This document shows, piece after piece, positions 33,401 to 43,793 of a stretch of DNA of 64,000 nucleotides (position 1 is the first letter of the stretch; each line of letters opens with the position of its first letter). Source of the DNA: Incurvaria masculella (lineage: Eukaryota > Arthropoda > Insecta > Lepidoptera > Incurvariidae); NCBI GenBank assembly GCA_946894095.1, contig OX335651.1:17754501-17818500 (forward strand), in the 5' to 3' direction. Both the position numbers and the translations under genes were made by a program. The notes under the pieces are model-generated. The model had not been told where the DNA came from. It made no database searches and saw nothing but the letters and a program-made list of their open reading frames with translations.

Positions 33401-36400
33401 TTTTTTCATGTTCTCATTCCATAGAACTTAACTCTTAACGCAATCAAACCATTCGCATTTGCTAGTATAACCATCTTAAGGTGACAACTGCTACGGGCTG
33501 TAGCGTTACAAGTACTGAGAATGTGAGAATGCCATGAACTGAATGAACTATATAGGGGACTCACCCATCCTCATGGGGTATTTGCCCGTGAGCAGCGCGG
33601 TGCGGGCGGGCGTGCAGATCGGCTCCGAGTAGTACTGCTGCAGGATGACGCCGTGGTACGCGAGCGCGTCGATGTTGGGCGTCAGGATCTGGTCCGAGCC
33701 GTGGAAACTGACGTCGTTCCAGCCCTGCAATGGTGGCAGAGCGTTCTCAACGGAAATCGTACTGCCTGGGTGATTCAAAGGCAGTCAGCTTCTGCAATGG
33801 TGGCAGAGCGTTCTCAACGGAAATCGTACTAACTGGGTGATTCAAAGGCAGTCAGCTTCTGCAATGGTGGCAGAGCGTTCTCAACGGAAATCGTACTGCC
33901 TGGGTGGTTCAAAGACAGTCAGCTTCTGCAATGGTGGCAGAGCGTTCTCAACGGAAATCGTACTGCCTGGGTGATTCAAAGGCAGTCAGCTTCTGCAATG
34001 GTGGCAGAGCGTTCTCAATGGAAATGGTACTGCCGGGGTAATTTAAAGGCAGTCGGCCTAGCCCCGTGGCGCGATCAGCTGGCATTGAAGGACAGGAGTA
34101 GGAATCTAAACTCAATCGTATGTAGGGTTGCCAGACGATAATTTAATAAAGGAGGGCTGATGGGTCTAAAAGGGAGGATTTTCTGTAAAAAACGGGAACA
34201 TTCATAATAAAACAAAAAAAAAACTTTTTAGCTGAGCAGCCAATGTTTGCAAGAAGTACTATGACAGGTGTGGCATTAAGCCAACTATGTCTAGTCATAA
34301 AGAAAAATTATAAAGGGGTGCTCCCGGTGTTCAAGAATATATTGATTTGAAATACGTTATCTTTGTGGCAAGCTGAATTTCTAAAGCGTGACTTTGCCAT
34401 GGCCACGATACATGCAAGACAACGCACGACGCTGTCGTTTACATTTCAGTTCTAACCATCATTATTAGATTTTCACTGTTGTTCGACATATTATTTTACG
34501 TTTACGGATAAACAGTGTTCAGCTTACTTATTTAGCTCGTCAGAGGTCTTCCAGGGCGCGTCGCGAATCCTGATGATGTCCACAGCGTGGTGGACGAAAC
34601 GACGAGCTGAATAACTAAGCTGGGCGTGTATTCTTGACATTCAGTCATTGCGGATTCAGTAGAGTTAACAGTAATGTCAAAGTAAATTCTTCTTCTGTTA
34701 ACTCTACTGAATCCGCAATGACTGAATGCCAAGAATACAGTCCCTGAACACTGTTTATCCGTAAACGTAAAATAATATGACTAACCATTGTTGTTTTAAA
34801 GCAATTTAATTAAAGTCATAATAACATAATTTGGAATTATTTATCTGTGTCTGTGTATTTATATGTGAAACAATCACATTTTCCTGCATGACAGTGGCAT
34901 ATTAAATTATTGGGCAAGAAAGCAAGGGGGTCACATCCTGGGATTCGAACCCGAGGACTTCGCACGAAACAAAATTAACATTGGTATTATATAGTAGTTC
35001 AATATATATTTTTTTCTAACTAATTTGTCCATTCCTTCATGGTCGATTCTATAATACGTGCGTTCTGTGGTGCATAGTTACCAAAATTAAATACCCTAAA
35101 CCTAAACATCTACACGTTCTCTAGTATGTTGATGTAGGACAGTGGCCCAGTGGCGCGACACTTCGGCGATCGCTCTCCGAAGTTAAGCAACGCTGGGTCC
35201 GGTCTGGTCTTGGATGGGTGACCATTCGACCGTTGAGAGTGACTGGCCGTGGTTCGGATTCCACGTTAAACTGTAGGTCCCCTTCCTTACTTACTAGGTG
35301 GTAGGGTTAATCCCGCCCGGGTTGGTACCACCGCATTGGATGAACGATGGTTGAAGCGGCAATGAAAATTGTCCGTGTTTTCCATCCAGTTCAATGTAGC
35401 CGTGCAATATAAGGAAGGTCCTGGCATGGCACCTAGTTCCCATGTGGTGTGTTGGGCTAATACCATGACAGAAAGTGTGGTATTAGCCATCCATGTCCAG
35501 TCACATAAAAAAAAGGACAGAACTTAGTACATTCATAGTCCATGTTATGTAAAATCGAATGTGTGAAAATATCGATTTCTCTTAGTTTCTTCTACTTTGG
35601 ATACTTTGTCCAGAAATAAGTGTCCTCAAGATGAGTACATATTATTTTAAATTTCAAATAAATTAATTATTTAAGTAAGCGTTTAATTAAAATTGTTCCA
35701 GTATCATAGGTATAAAAAGTAATATCAAGCACTTAAGGTGGCCCATCCCGCTCATCTCCCCATACAAAAGGGAAAAGAAGATCACGCCCATATTTTTTGT
35801 CAGAGATCCAAAATTTTGCTCTTTTTAGAGATAGCTTTATTTGATCGAACTATATGTCTGTATTGTAAAATTGTGTTTGGTTTCTAAGTTATAAGGTCCG
35901 AAAGTTCGAATTTTTCGCGCGTTTTATACAATAATTTTGGAGGTGGATTACGCAGTAATAAAGTATGAACATCTTAAAAAGATCAGTCATCAGACATAGC
36001 TTATTTAATCAAGATTTATAATCTATTTGGTTTTTGTTAGACTTTTGACTACAGCGTTCGTGGTTTACTTTTAGCTATAAGTCGTTTTGAAATTAAAATT
36101 TTCGTAAATCTTACCAAATCATACACTTTGCACAATGTCTTTTTTGTGGACATGTTGTATCTTCCTCGTTACGGAGCCTGTCTTACTCTTTGAAACAGAG
36201 AAGTACCCAGAGCGCAACAGCACGGTTTTGTGCCGTGCCCGCGAATGAGTTAGGCCCGCCGGGTTGGGCCACCTTAAATGAATTATTATAGCGTTCACAC
36301 TGTACAATACGACAAGCTGAAAGTGATACCACATTTAATCACTGACCATATCATCAGCCATGATGAATACGATGTGTGGCTTGTCCAGTGATGCATCCTG

Positions 36401-39400
36401 GCTGCTTACTAAGACGGCTAGTTGCAGCACAACTGCAATCCTGAAATAGTAGAAAATAAAATGTGTTAGAGAGTTTCGCTAGAAAACCGAGTGACTAACA
36501 TCGATGACCGAACAACATGGCGTCGCAGAATAGCCCAGTTTTAAAACTCTACTGAGGAACATCAGGAGCCATGTGTTGATCTGATCGCTCCTGCTCAGCT
36601 TTGTGACTGGACATGGATAATAACCCAACACACCGCATTCGAACACACATCGCATTAGTTGTCATGTCAGAATTTATGAGCACAGGCTCATTGAACTGGA
36701 TAGAAAATATGGACAATTTTTGGATTGCCTTCTGTCGCGATATGCAGGTGAAATGCACAGAAATATCCCCTTTATCTAGAGGCAACGCGGCGAGTGTTCT
36801 TGGCACTTTGGTGCAAACATCGGCTGCCTTCAATGAAATATTTTACCTCCGATCCACATTTTTCTTTAGTTTTAGTTTTAATTTAAATTTTACTTTTAGA
36901 TGTTAGACTAATATTAATTTAAATTTTTATTTCGTGTATATACAATAAAGAAAATATCCTATTTACTGACGAAACAATTTTCTCGATTGATCGTATTGTG
37001 AAACCTCTCAGCAATACACCTTTTTTAAATGTCCCGTGGACCCGTGGGGTGTATCCATAGATTCGTGGCCAGACAATTAAATCCCTGTTTCAAAGCCAAA
37101 GGTGTCCATTTCGAACAGAGTTTGTTGTTTGTTTTTAACACTACTTCCACTTAATCGCTGAAATCTGCAAATGTCCACGTAAAAAAAGAACTTATTGCGG
37201 CTTCTTTAGTGCTTGCGCGAAAAGGCTGCGGGCTAGATCATTTCTCATGCTGAGATCATGGAGGATTTCTTCACCTCCATGGCTTAGATCCATAGACATA
37301 GCTGAGCCAAAGTATGTCTTTCGACTGCCGGTTTTGACATAAAATGTATGGACCGAGTGTCAAATTTGATAGTCGGAAGCCATACTTTGGCTAAGGCAAG
37401 CATAATTAATGTCTATGAATCTCAGCATCGGTCTCTAGCGGCAGCAGAGGTAGATATAATCTGTATTATATTATTGCTGGTCTTTGCCCGAAATCTTCAA
37501 TTAGATAAAATTAAACAGGTAACTAAATTGCGGAATACAACTATCAAGTGTTCTCGCAGATAACTGAGTATTTGATTTTTGATAGACCAAGATTAGAATG
37601 GTATTTTATTACGGTAGGCAAAGAGATAACCTATGTCGAGTAGTCCCGGATTATTTTGGAATAGTTAGATTACATTATTAGTTTCATAATAATTTAATTA
37701 GTTAGATGACATATCTAAGATGTGATACCATCGACACGGTTTTTTGTTTATCCACAAGTTGCAGCTGTACCAGTCCTACGCCTGCGTTAAAGCCCGGAAA
37801 ACATTATATTTTTTCACGACTACTCTCATATTGCTATGATGCTGAGCCATAGACAGAACCCGCATCTACGTCGAGCATCGTGTGCTGGCATCATATTCCT
37901 TCGAATGTGGTGTGTTGGGGTAATATCATGACGCTGGGCGTTGTATTAGACAGACATGTCCACTCCCATAAAACAATCTAAAGCCTTTATGCATGAATAT
38001 TATGCTACTTATTGCGAAACCTAAAGCGCCTTATTCCGTCAGTTTCGATAAAGCATCGCGCGTTAATCAAATGTGGGTAGAAGATTATTGCTCCATAGAG
38101 ATCTGGCGCACGGCAATTTCTCGCATCATTCTCCGGACATTTTTCACGGATTTCGACCTAGAGCCCTACTTTCAACATTTAAGTACATGGATTTCGTCTA
38201 CTTTGTACTTTGATGATAAATAATGTCATTGTGATAAAATCTTTAATACCTTTTTGTACAATTTATTCTGTTTAAACATTTTGTTTTAATCTTGAATAGC
38301 GCTTGACTAATAATTGCCTTGACATACGTAATCTAGTTTTAATGAGGTCTTTAGTAAGTTTGATGATGGTATATACCAGAAAATTTTAGTTGCATTTGTG
38401 TTTACTGTTGTTCTGTTTTATGTCCTGATGGAAAATGCAAATTATCTATGCCTTAAAATAAGATAAAATTAGCTGTCTGAGTGCAGCTTGTCTAACAATT
38501 TGACGAAATACAATACAATACAGTAACCAAAGATTTTATTTACTCGCGCGAGTGAATTCTTCAAACGAGTGAATAGTTAATTGTTTTTCTGTGTACTGAC
38601 TTTTTAACCGACTTAAAAAAAGGAGGAGGTTCTCAATTCGTCTGCATGTTTTTTTTTGTTTTTGTTTTTTTTATGTTTGTTACCTCATAAATTTTGCCTG
38701 GGTGAACCGATTTTGATGATTATTTTTTTAATGAAAGCTAGTGCTTCCCAAGTGGCCCCATTTTAATTTGGTTAATTTCTGACAATGATATCCATGAGAA
38801 AATCATATAAGTCTTAAATTTGTATTAAGATATGTACGACAAATGGACGAATAACTCAATATAACGCCAACCGATTTTGGTGATTCTTTTTTTATTGGAA
38901 AGGACGTGTACAAATTAGTAAGTGTACTTCAGATTCACTAAAAATAAACAAATAAATAAAAATTCCAAAAAAAAATAACCGACTTCAAAGAAAAAACACT
39001 AAAAAGTAAAAAAGAATTGCCATTTTTGTAGTTACGATTATTGTTATTTTTTGAGCCGGTGTCAGCCAAGGTAGCCAAGGTTCTCTTGATTGGCGCAGCG
39101 CGTGCCCGGCTGACGCCGTTTCAAATAGTAACAATAATCGTAACTACAAAAATGGCAATTATTTTTTACTTTTTAGTGCTTTTTCTTTGAAGTCAGTTAT
39201 TTTTTTTGTTAATTTTTTTTTTCAATTCTAGGCTGGAGTTTAGTGATAATTTAAAAACTAAAGAAGAGAGATCTATAATAACCATAACTGTATTACAGTC
39301 GTTTCAATTTAGAAAATGTTTAAGCATTTTCAAATATAATAGAATTACTATAGTAAATCCCCTTTCGAGAACGTCATTTTTTTAACTCTTTGCAACACTT

Positions 39401-40419
39401 TTCAAGTAACATGATTATATGAAGTTAGAATGTTCCTTCCTAAAAACCTTCCTAGTAGAGATCCTCGCTTTTGCCCGTCCTTCAGCTCTCTGCATCCGCG
39501 CCCGCGCATTTCACTGAAAATGTTTCTCCCGGCACCTAAGTCTTTAGTTTTAATATTTGTTTTAAATTTTACCTATTTTTGTTATAGTGGCAAAATAAAT
39601 AGTGGCAATAAAATGTCAGCTGCCTACCTATTACGTTTCATGAGAAACAGCCCTGTGACAGACGGACGGACGGACGGACGGAGGCTTAGTAATAGGGTTC
39701 CGTTGGCAACCTTTGACCAAACCAAACCCAACCTTGCCAAACCAAAACTACGCTATAGAGACCAATTTCATAGCAATGCAAATACAAACAAATCTATTTA
39801 AAATCGAACATATTTTTGATTCGCGCGAATTTGAATTTTTCGAAATTTAAGTCCTCTAACGAGTTAATTACGTGTATCTAGGAGATAGGTTTTCCTGTCT
39901 AGGTTGAATGTGTTGACATGTCGAAATATATTTATAAAGCAAAATTGAATACATGTGTCGTGCCCGGGCGGCCCAGGAGAACGTGCCATGACGATGTATA
40001 TCTTCGTAAAAGTCTTATACGTACCCCATAATCGTAGAGCATGTATGAAAACATGTAAGTTATGTCACGTAGATGTTATGTTCCGTGGTTTGCATTCACT
40101 CAAAGTTATATTGAGTTTGAGTAACGATGTCTTGTTTGAAAATGGAAGGATAATTTGAATATTTATAACAGGTTTCCACTATTTACCTTGTCTATCCGTA
40201 AATATAAATAATATTTCGAATAACAGTGTAAATCTAAACGAACAGGTTTCCACCGACTTTTACGGTGAAATGTTTAATGAACATTTCAATTTACTTTTGA
40301 ATTTATGAAGAAATATATATAATTTTCAAGTGAATTTTCCACTCAATTAAAAAGTCCAGTATAGGTACTTACCATTGTAGAAGATACATCGCTGGCATAA
40401 GCAGATCTCGCTTCCACAT
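24412..40419 (-). CDS. Arylsulfatase B-like gene ARS-2, complete, 9 exons, soluble
   Basis: Exons in transcription order: 40419-40373, 36440-36347, 33724-33565, 31418-31192, 29212-29104, 28445-28293, 27268-26857, 25890-25640 and 24725-24412. All are GT-AG and in phase, giving 588 residues. Exons 1-2 encode a signal peptide ([19 protein letters not shown]) before [11 protein letters not shown]. Catalytic set: Asp45-Asp46, formylglycine Cys84 in CTPAR with Arg88, Lys138 and His140 (GKWHVG), a His in GAPHAG, Asp296-Asn297 (SDNGA) and Lys318 (FRGTK). The last exon adds a C-terminal stretch ([15 protein letters not shown]) absent from ARS-1, with no membrane segment. It is transcribed toward ARS-1. 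Predicted function is sulfate ester hydrolysis; the substrate is unknown. The long introns are full of MITEs and minisatellites. Confidence 0.88.
25180..25560. repeat. Degenerate tandem repeat, unit roughly 55-65 bp
   Basis: Variants of 'GGTTGGGAAAATTG..GCAGATTTGCCTGCAAACAT.CAACAATGGCCCTAC' recur five or six times with large differences, giving a decayed minisatellite in ARS-2 intron 8. Confidence 0.55.
26228..26690 (+). mobile_element. MITE family B, old copy without ends
   Basis: GTGCGCTCTGGTACATTC through TTATGAGGAGAATGCAACATG to GATCTTCTTTCC follows the family B interior in order, but both terminal repeats are gone. ARS-2 intron 7. Confidence 0.7.
27287..27708. mobile_element. Long-TIR MITE G (arms about 80-90 bp)
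   Basis: TTATTATTAAAATGTGTTTGG through GTCGACGTTTCGTCCACCGC to GTGGACTTCTT is repeated inverted at 27620-27708. The loop contains GACTTCCGACACGTCGTCC. No coding frame. It starts 19 bp from ARS-2 exon 7. A related element with the CGTTTCGTCCACC motif is at 34487. Confidence 0.85.
28464..28895 (+). repeat. Repeat H ('CCGACTTCAAAAAAGG'), two copies in tandem
   Basis: TTTTTAACCGACTTCAAAAAAGG at 28468 and TTTTTTAACCGACTTCAACAAAGG at 28686 each start a 200-bp unit with ATATCTC and GAAGTCGGTTAAA-like ends. ARS-2 intron 5, next to exon 6. Confidence 0.75.
29686..30051. mobile_element. TTAA-bounded foldback MITE F
   Basis: TTAAGAGGAT and ATCCTCTTAA are the ends; inside them ATACAATGGCTCGTGCCTGATTC is repeated inverted, and a second inner pair (TTGATAACTTAACTTA / TAAGTTATCAA) forms a foldback. 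Its right TTAA is shared with the MITE B copy that follows. Confidence 0.8.
30048..30597 (+). mobile_element. MITE family B, complete
   Basis: TTAAGGCGGCCC ... GGGCCACCTTAA encloses about 540 bp. It shares its left TTAA with MITE F and its right TTAA with the next family B copy. ARS-2 intron 4. Confidence 0.9.
30594..31139 (+). mobile_element. MITE family B, complete, adjacent copy
   Basis: TTAAGGTGGCCC ... GGGCCACCTTAA in the same orientation as the copy before it. It has a local palindromic change at 31000-31038. It ends 53 bp from ARS-2 exon 4. Confidence 0.9.
31565..31972 (+). repeat. SINE C, full length, tRNA-type head
   Basis: The head AGTGGCGCGAGGACTTGC ... GGGTACAAATCCTCGCC resembles tRNA A and B boxes. 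The body TTTCTGAGTTCGATAAGTGC, GGTTCGGAATCCATGT and AATGTAGCCGTGC leads to the tail CCATCCATGTCAGGTTGC plus A's. About 405 bp, in ARS-2 intron 3. Confidence 0.85.
32038..32115 (-). repeat. Fragment related to MITE G interior
   Basis: CTTCCGACACGTCTTCCAGTC matches the MITE G loop (CTTCCGACACGTCGTCCAGTC), so a piece of that family is here. Confidence 0.5.
32140..32462 (-). mobile_element. TIR element D, copy without the nested MITE
   Basis: TCACCTAAATTGGCGTGTCC at the left and GGTTTGGCGTAAACGCC at the right, with GTCGGCGTAAACGGCAACG inside, match the outer element at 17869. The position of MITE E is empty here. Confidence 0.7.
32490..33062. repeat. Cluster of CACAACGTATAATA motifs in both orientations
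   Basis: At least ten copies of ACGTATAAT / ATTATACGT, mostly as CACAACGTATAAT or its inverse, occur in about 570 bp together with CATGCA. The layout (direct and inverted) suggests a decayed terminal-repeat element with multiplied subunits. ARS-2 intron 3. Confidence 0.65.
33726..34058. repeat. 67-bp minisatellite, five units, overlapping a 3' splice site
   Basis: Five nearly identical units start at 33726, 33793, 33860, 33927 and 33994 (TGCAATGGTGGCAGAGCGTT...). On the gene strand each unit holds TCTGCCACCATTGCAG, and the lowest one is the acceptor of ARS-2 exon 3 (33724-33565). Confidence 0.93.
34487..34780. mobile_element. TIR MITE related to G, with inner palindrome
   Basis: TATTATTTTACGTTTACGG ... 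GTGTTCAG is repeated inverted at 34744-34780. Inside, the inverted pair 34627-34674 and 34696-34743 (TGACATTCAGTCATTGCGG and its inverse) makes a second hairpin. It shares GTGGTGGACGAAACG with MITE G. Confidence 0.8.
35141..35514 (+). repeat. SINE C, full length, 5S rRNA-type head
   Basis: 35176-35224 reads CCGAAGTTAAGCAACG, GGTC and CTTGGATGGGTGACC, the internal promoter region (box A and box C) of 5S rRNA. The rest is the same body and tail as the tRNA-headed copies, ending CATGTCCAGTCACATAAAAA. ARS-2 intron 2. Confidence 0.9.
35733..36277 (-). mobile_element. MITE family B, complete
   Basis: TTAAGGTGGCCC and GGGCCACCTTAA at the ends, TTAA on both sides, interior in reverse orientation. 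It lies 70 bp below ARS-2 exon 2. Confidence 0.9.
36601..36735 (-). repeat. SINE C fragment
   Basis: GTGACTGGACATGGAT, AACACACCGCATTC and TTGAACTGGATAGAAAATATG match the reversed tail with many changes. ARS-2 intron 1. Confidence 0.65.
37289..37425. mobile_element. Small foldback MITE, about 137 bp
   Basis: AGACATAGCTGAGCCAAAG and the inverse CTTTGGCTAAGGCAAG ... ATGTCT are imperfect terminal inverted repeats with inner GTATG/CATAC pairs. ARS-2 intron 1. Confidence 0.6.
37875..37977 (+). repeat. SINE C tail fragment
   Basis: CCTTCGAATGTGGTGTGTTG, TAATATCATGACGCTGGGC and ACATGTCCACTCCCATAAAA follow the family tail. Confidence 0.65.
38604..38974 (+). repeat. Repeat H, long copy
   Basis: TTTTTAACCGACTTAAAAAAAGG at the start, then GGGTGAACCGATTTTGATG and AACGCCAACCGATTTTGGTG. 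It leads directly into the hairpin at 38975. ARS-2 intron 1. Confidence 0.75.
38975..39204. mobile_element. Large hairpin element, about 95-bp arms
   Basis: AATAACCGACTTCAAAG ... TTGCCATTTTTGTAGTTACG ... GTCAGCC is followed, after a loop of about 40 nt, by its inverse ending CTTTGAAGTCAGTTATT. The arms are nearly perfect. The ends share CCGACTTCAAA with repeat H. Confidence 0.85.
39566..39716 (+). repeat. Repeat A, 3' half
   Basis: GTTATAGTGGCAAAATAAAT, GTCAGCTGCCTACCTATTACG and GACGGACGGACGG to AGGGTTCCGTTGGC. Confidence 0.8.
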
Positions 40420-40984
40420 TTTGAAGATATTCTTTCACTGTAGCTGCTGCAAGAATTATGTCTTCTCTGTGTTTCTTTGGCTATGTTATTTTTGAAGGTG
40501 ATGTTTATTTACACTAAAGATCATACTTATTCTTTTTACTTGATTTCAAACCTGCATTAGATTTAAAAATTGTTAGTAAAGTCTTTATTAAAAATACTTT
40601 TGCATTAGCTACGTTTTTTGCATCTTGGATTTATTTACGCTAGAATAGAGGTGCTAAAATTTCGTGACTTAATACGCTTACACATTTGGTATATCTATTT
40701 TTTAATTTTGTTTTATTTCGTATGTTTTGTTAAAAACATATTATAACATTAAAACATTCTAAATTATGTTCACATCGAACCTTCAACATATTATTTTTTG
40801 AAAGAAATGACGATAACACTACAGCAATTTATTTCTCAAGTGTCCAGTATGTAGACTCGATCTTTTTAATCCCAAATAGATAACTGATGAAACTGAAAAC
40901 TTGCTTGTTGAGAATTAAAGCCTCATATTTTATTCAATACAAATATAACGCTATTAATAATAATAAAAATAAATCTAATTTCAC

Positions 40985-41340
40985 GAGGTTTATCCTGCTG
41001 CGCGCACCCATCGGTCGCGGTCGCGCGGAGGCGGCAATGTGTACTGGAGCATGCGCGTACGCACCTCCGTCCGTCCGTCCTCACCGGCGAGGCCACCCTC
41101 GAGTGACGAGCTGCCGTCGCTCCGTCTCCTTCGCTCGTGACTCGGCTTCAGGCGACCGCATCCGCTTTGAGTCGAAGCCTCTCCGCACTGCCTGCGCCCA
41201 GCCTCCTTGCTGGTTACAGGTGTTTCCGGGGGCAACTAAGCGAATGCACCTCCTGCCTTGGCAAGGCCTCATCTGGGACACGACCCCTCTCCATGTTTTC
41301 ACCCTCGCTCCAAGTAACATATTCGGGTCATAGAAAAACG
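40985..41340 (-). other. GC-rich open region, possible terminal exon, unknown
   Basis: On the minus strand a frame of about 80 codons stays open (ASTQSGCGRLKPSHE ... MLQYTLPPPRDRDRWVRAAG) and ends at 40990, followed within 65 bp by AATAAA (minus). Arg richness is high, and the overlapping minus and plus frames are also open, so GC content alone may explain it. I do not recognise the protein. Confidence 0.2.
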
Positions 41341-41807
41341 GTCGCAAAGGTCTAAAATGTCGTAAGTACGCCAATTGTACTTGCAAACAGGGTTGCCATC
41401 TCTAAAATTTGGAAACCAGGATAAGACGTGAAATGCGCGTGAAAACTCCGGATTTTAGAGCCCAGAACCCGGGCATGTCAACAGGTTTTTTAAACAGGGA
41501 CTACAAATGAAGCCCCGCCCGGACGTTCCCCGGATGCCCTCTAAACTAGGACAAATCCGAGGAAACCCGGACCAACCCTACTTGCAAACAATGCCTTTCG
41601 ACGGTAGTTTTCGGTCTTGCCCCGTAGAGCTAAGATGAAATCGTTGTTCCTAAAAAATACTAGGAAATTTTTAATAGAAGTTTACGATTGCCATAGGGTT
41701 GGAGAATATTTAGCGCGTCAGTGCTGCAATACATCGGGGCAACCCAGGGAAGAAACAGTTTAATTTATAATTAAAATGGTTGCCTTGCTATATGAACGAG
41801 TGCCGAG

Positions 41808-42028
41808 CTATATGAGGAAGGTCCTGGCACGGCATTTAGTTTCCATTTGGTGTGTTAGGTATCATGATCATTGGCTATCCATTTCCAGTTATATAGAAAA
41901 ATATAAGGCCCCTTACTATTACGTGGTAGGAATATCCAGCCCGGATTTAATTTTTTGTTTTCCATCCAGTTCCATGTAACTTTGCAATATAAGGAAGGTC
42001 TTGGCATGGCTCCATCCATGTCCAGTTA
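41808..42028 (+). repeat. Two SINE C fragments
   Basis: GGAAGGTCCTGGCACGGC at 41816 and TTTTCCATCCAGTTCCATG at 41959 begin two truncated tails in the same orientation. Confidence 0.65.
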
Positions 42029-42309
42029 AGAGGGGGATTTGCAGGAATCTCCCTAGAAACGTCCCCACGCGTTTGAAAATTCCCCCATGCTCTTGTGTTG
42101 TATGGTGCTCTTAACAAACTTAATTATATTGTAAAAAAATGTGGTACTCGAACGTATAGCCCAAAAGTATCCGGTTTGACTATGGTCATTTCTGCCAAGG
42201 AATTGTTTGGCAGTAGCATTTAGATCTAAGTGTGTATTTCATAATTGTGGATGGAAATATGTTATGTAAACCCGTGAAGATTCTTTGCAGGTTCTTATTG
42301 GGTTGATGG

Positions 42310-42470
42310 AATGATTCCGTTTTTTCCATCCAGTTCAACGTAGCCGTGCTCATAAAAGGAAGGTCCTGCCATGGCACCTAATTCCTTCGGGAATGTGGTA
42401 TACTGGGTTGATATCATAACGGTAGTTGTGTGGTTTTATTCATCCATGTCAGGTCGCATATAAAAAAAAC
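42310..42470 (+). repeat. SINE C tail copy
   Basis: TTTTCCATCCAGTTCAACG through GGCACCTAATTCCTTCGGG to TCCATGTCAGGTCGC and A's. Confidence 0.8.
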
Positions 42471-42987
42471 TTTGTGACGTAACTTAGTGTAGTTTGACTA
42501 CCCAGTTTAAATAAATGAAATGAAAAGTTCATGTAAATATATTTCGCTGCAACTCCCGGCGAAATTTCTTGTCGGTGCTGTTGTCGAACCGGCTTGTACC
42601 TAAAATTAGTCCAAGGTTGCATTGATCAAAATACACGATTACAGATATGACCGGATGACCCGATCTAGACTTTTTCTGAGGCACCCGTTGACAGGAAAAC
42701 AGCTTGCTTGAAAGATCTCAAGATCAGAAAGTACAATCTATGCGATTATCGACAGGTCCACGAGGAAGTATTGCAATAGGCTGACATTGTTGTCATTAGG
42801 TGTCAAGAAAACAGAGCCTCAGCATACCAACCTTGGGCGTGTAGTAACCGATGTATATTTAAGAGTTAATTTCAGTTTAAAAGCTCTAATCACCCGGCGA
42901 TTAAAATGTTACCATATAATTTTAATATATTTTTACAACTAATGTCATGATACCGGTGTAGAACTCACTGCATCTTCGAAAATATTA

Positions 42988-43225
42988 TGTGCCATACCAA
43001 CCTTCCTTTTCCGAGCACGGCTACAATGAACTGGATGTAAAACACAGAAAAAAACCAACCAAGTGCGAGTCGGACTCGCACACGAAGGGTTCCGTACCAT
43101 CGTAAAAAATGAAAAAAAAAATCACACGGACGGACAGCGGAGGCTTAGTAATAGGGTTCCGTTTTCACCCTTTGGGTACGGAACCCTAAAAAGACCGCCG
43201 CTTCAAACATCTTTTCATCCTACAT
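42988..43225 (-). repeat. SINE C fragment split by repeat A
   Basis: 42988-43050 (GTGCCATACCAACCTTCC ... AACTGGATGTAAAACAC) continues at 43192-43225 (GCCGCTTCAAACATCTTTTC). The two parts are contiguous in the family consensus and separated here by the repeat A copy at 43054-43190. Confidence 0.75.
43054..43190 (+). repeat. Repeat A with internal deletion, inserted in a SINE
   Basis: The head AAGTGCGAGTCGGACTCGC and tail AGGGTTCCGTTTTCACCC are present, but the middle of about 150 bp is missing. It interrupts SINE C. Confidence 0.8.
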
Positions 43226-43793
43226 GTAACAAGCCTACTTTGTTCACTACACTTAGGGCCGAGTGCACGAAAGAACATAAAATCAAAATCAACGTCAAAG
43301 TATGATCAAACACGTCACTTTGTGTGGACAGTATGGAAGGAACTCTATGCGGTTCACTAAAAGTGAAACACTGAATTACTCAGCCCTTTCTTCGTGCAAC
43401 CGGGGCTTAGTGCGAGTGAACCAGTTGGCTGTTTTGAAGGCCATTATGCATACTTATATGTTTGTAACGCACTCAAAGACCGAAGTATTGTCAAATCTTG
43501 GTTTGTTCTAGTCAATTTCAGAATAAGTTTGAATTAAATAAGTTAAACTAAAGGTTACCTAGCTCAACCTAGAAGAAGAGACTAGAAAGTCCTGAGAAAG
43601 GTTAGGTTAGAGCTGGACAAAACTGCTACTGCGAAATTGCTATGAATCCTACATCCGTTGATAATGTTTTTATCAGTCCAATGCCAAAATCAATATAAAA
43701 AATATAATCATTAAACTTCCTCACATCAAGCCAAACTGAATCAATCGCTTTCAAATTAGCTTAAACATAATTCAAACATTTACCAATCCCAAA

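Noticed and set aside
33726..34058. CRISPR-like direct repeats
   Set aside because: Units are contiguous with no unique spacers and the genome is eukaryotic; it is a minisatellite.
35171..35235. 5S rRNA gene
   Set aside because: Only the internal promoter part resembles 5S rRNA, it is diverged and fused to the SINE body; not a functional gene.
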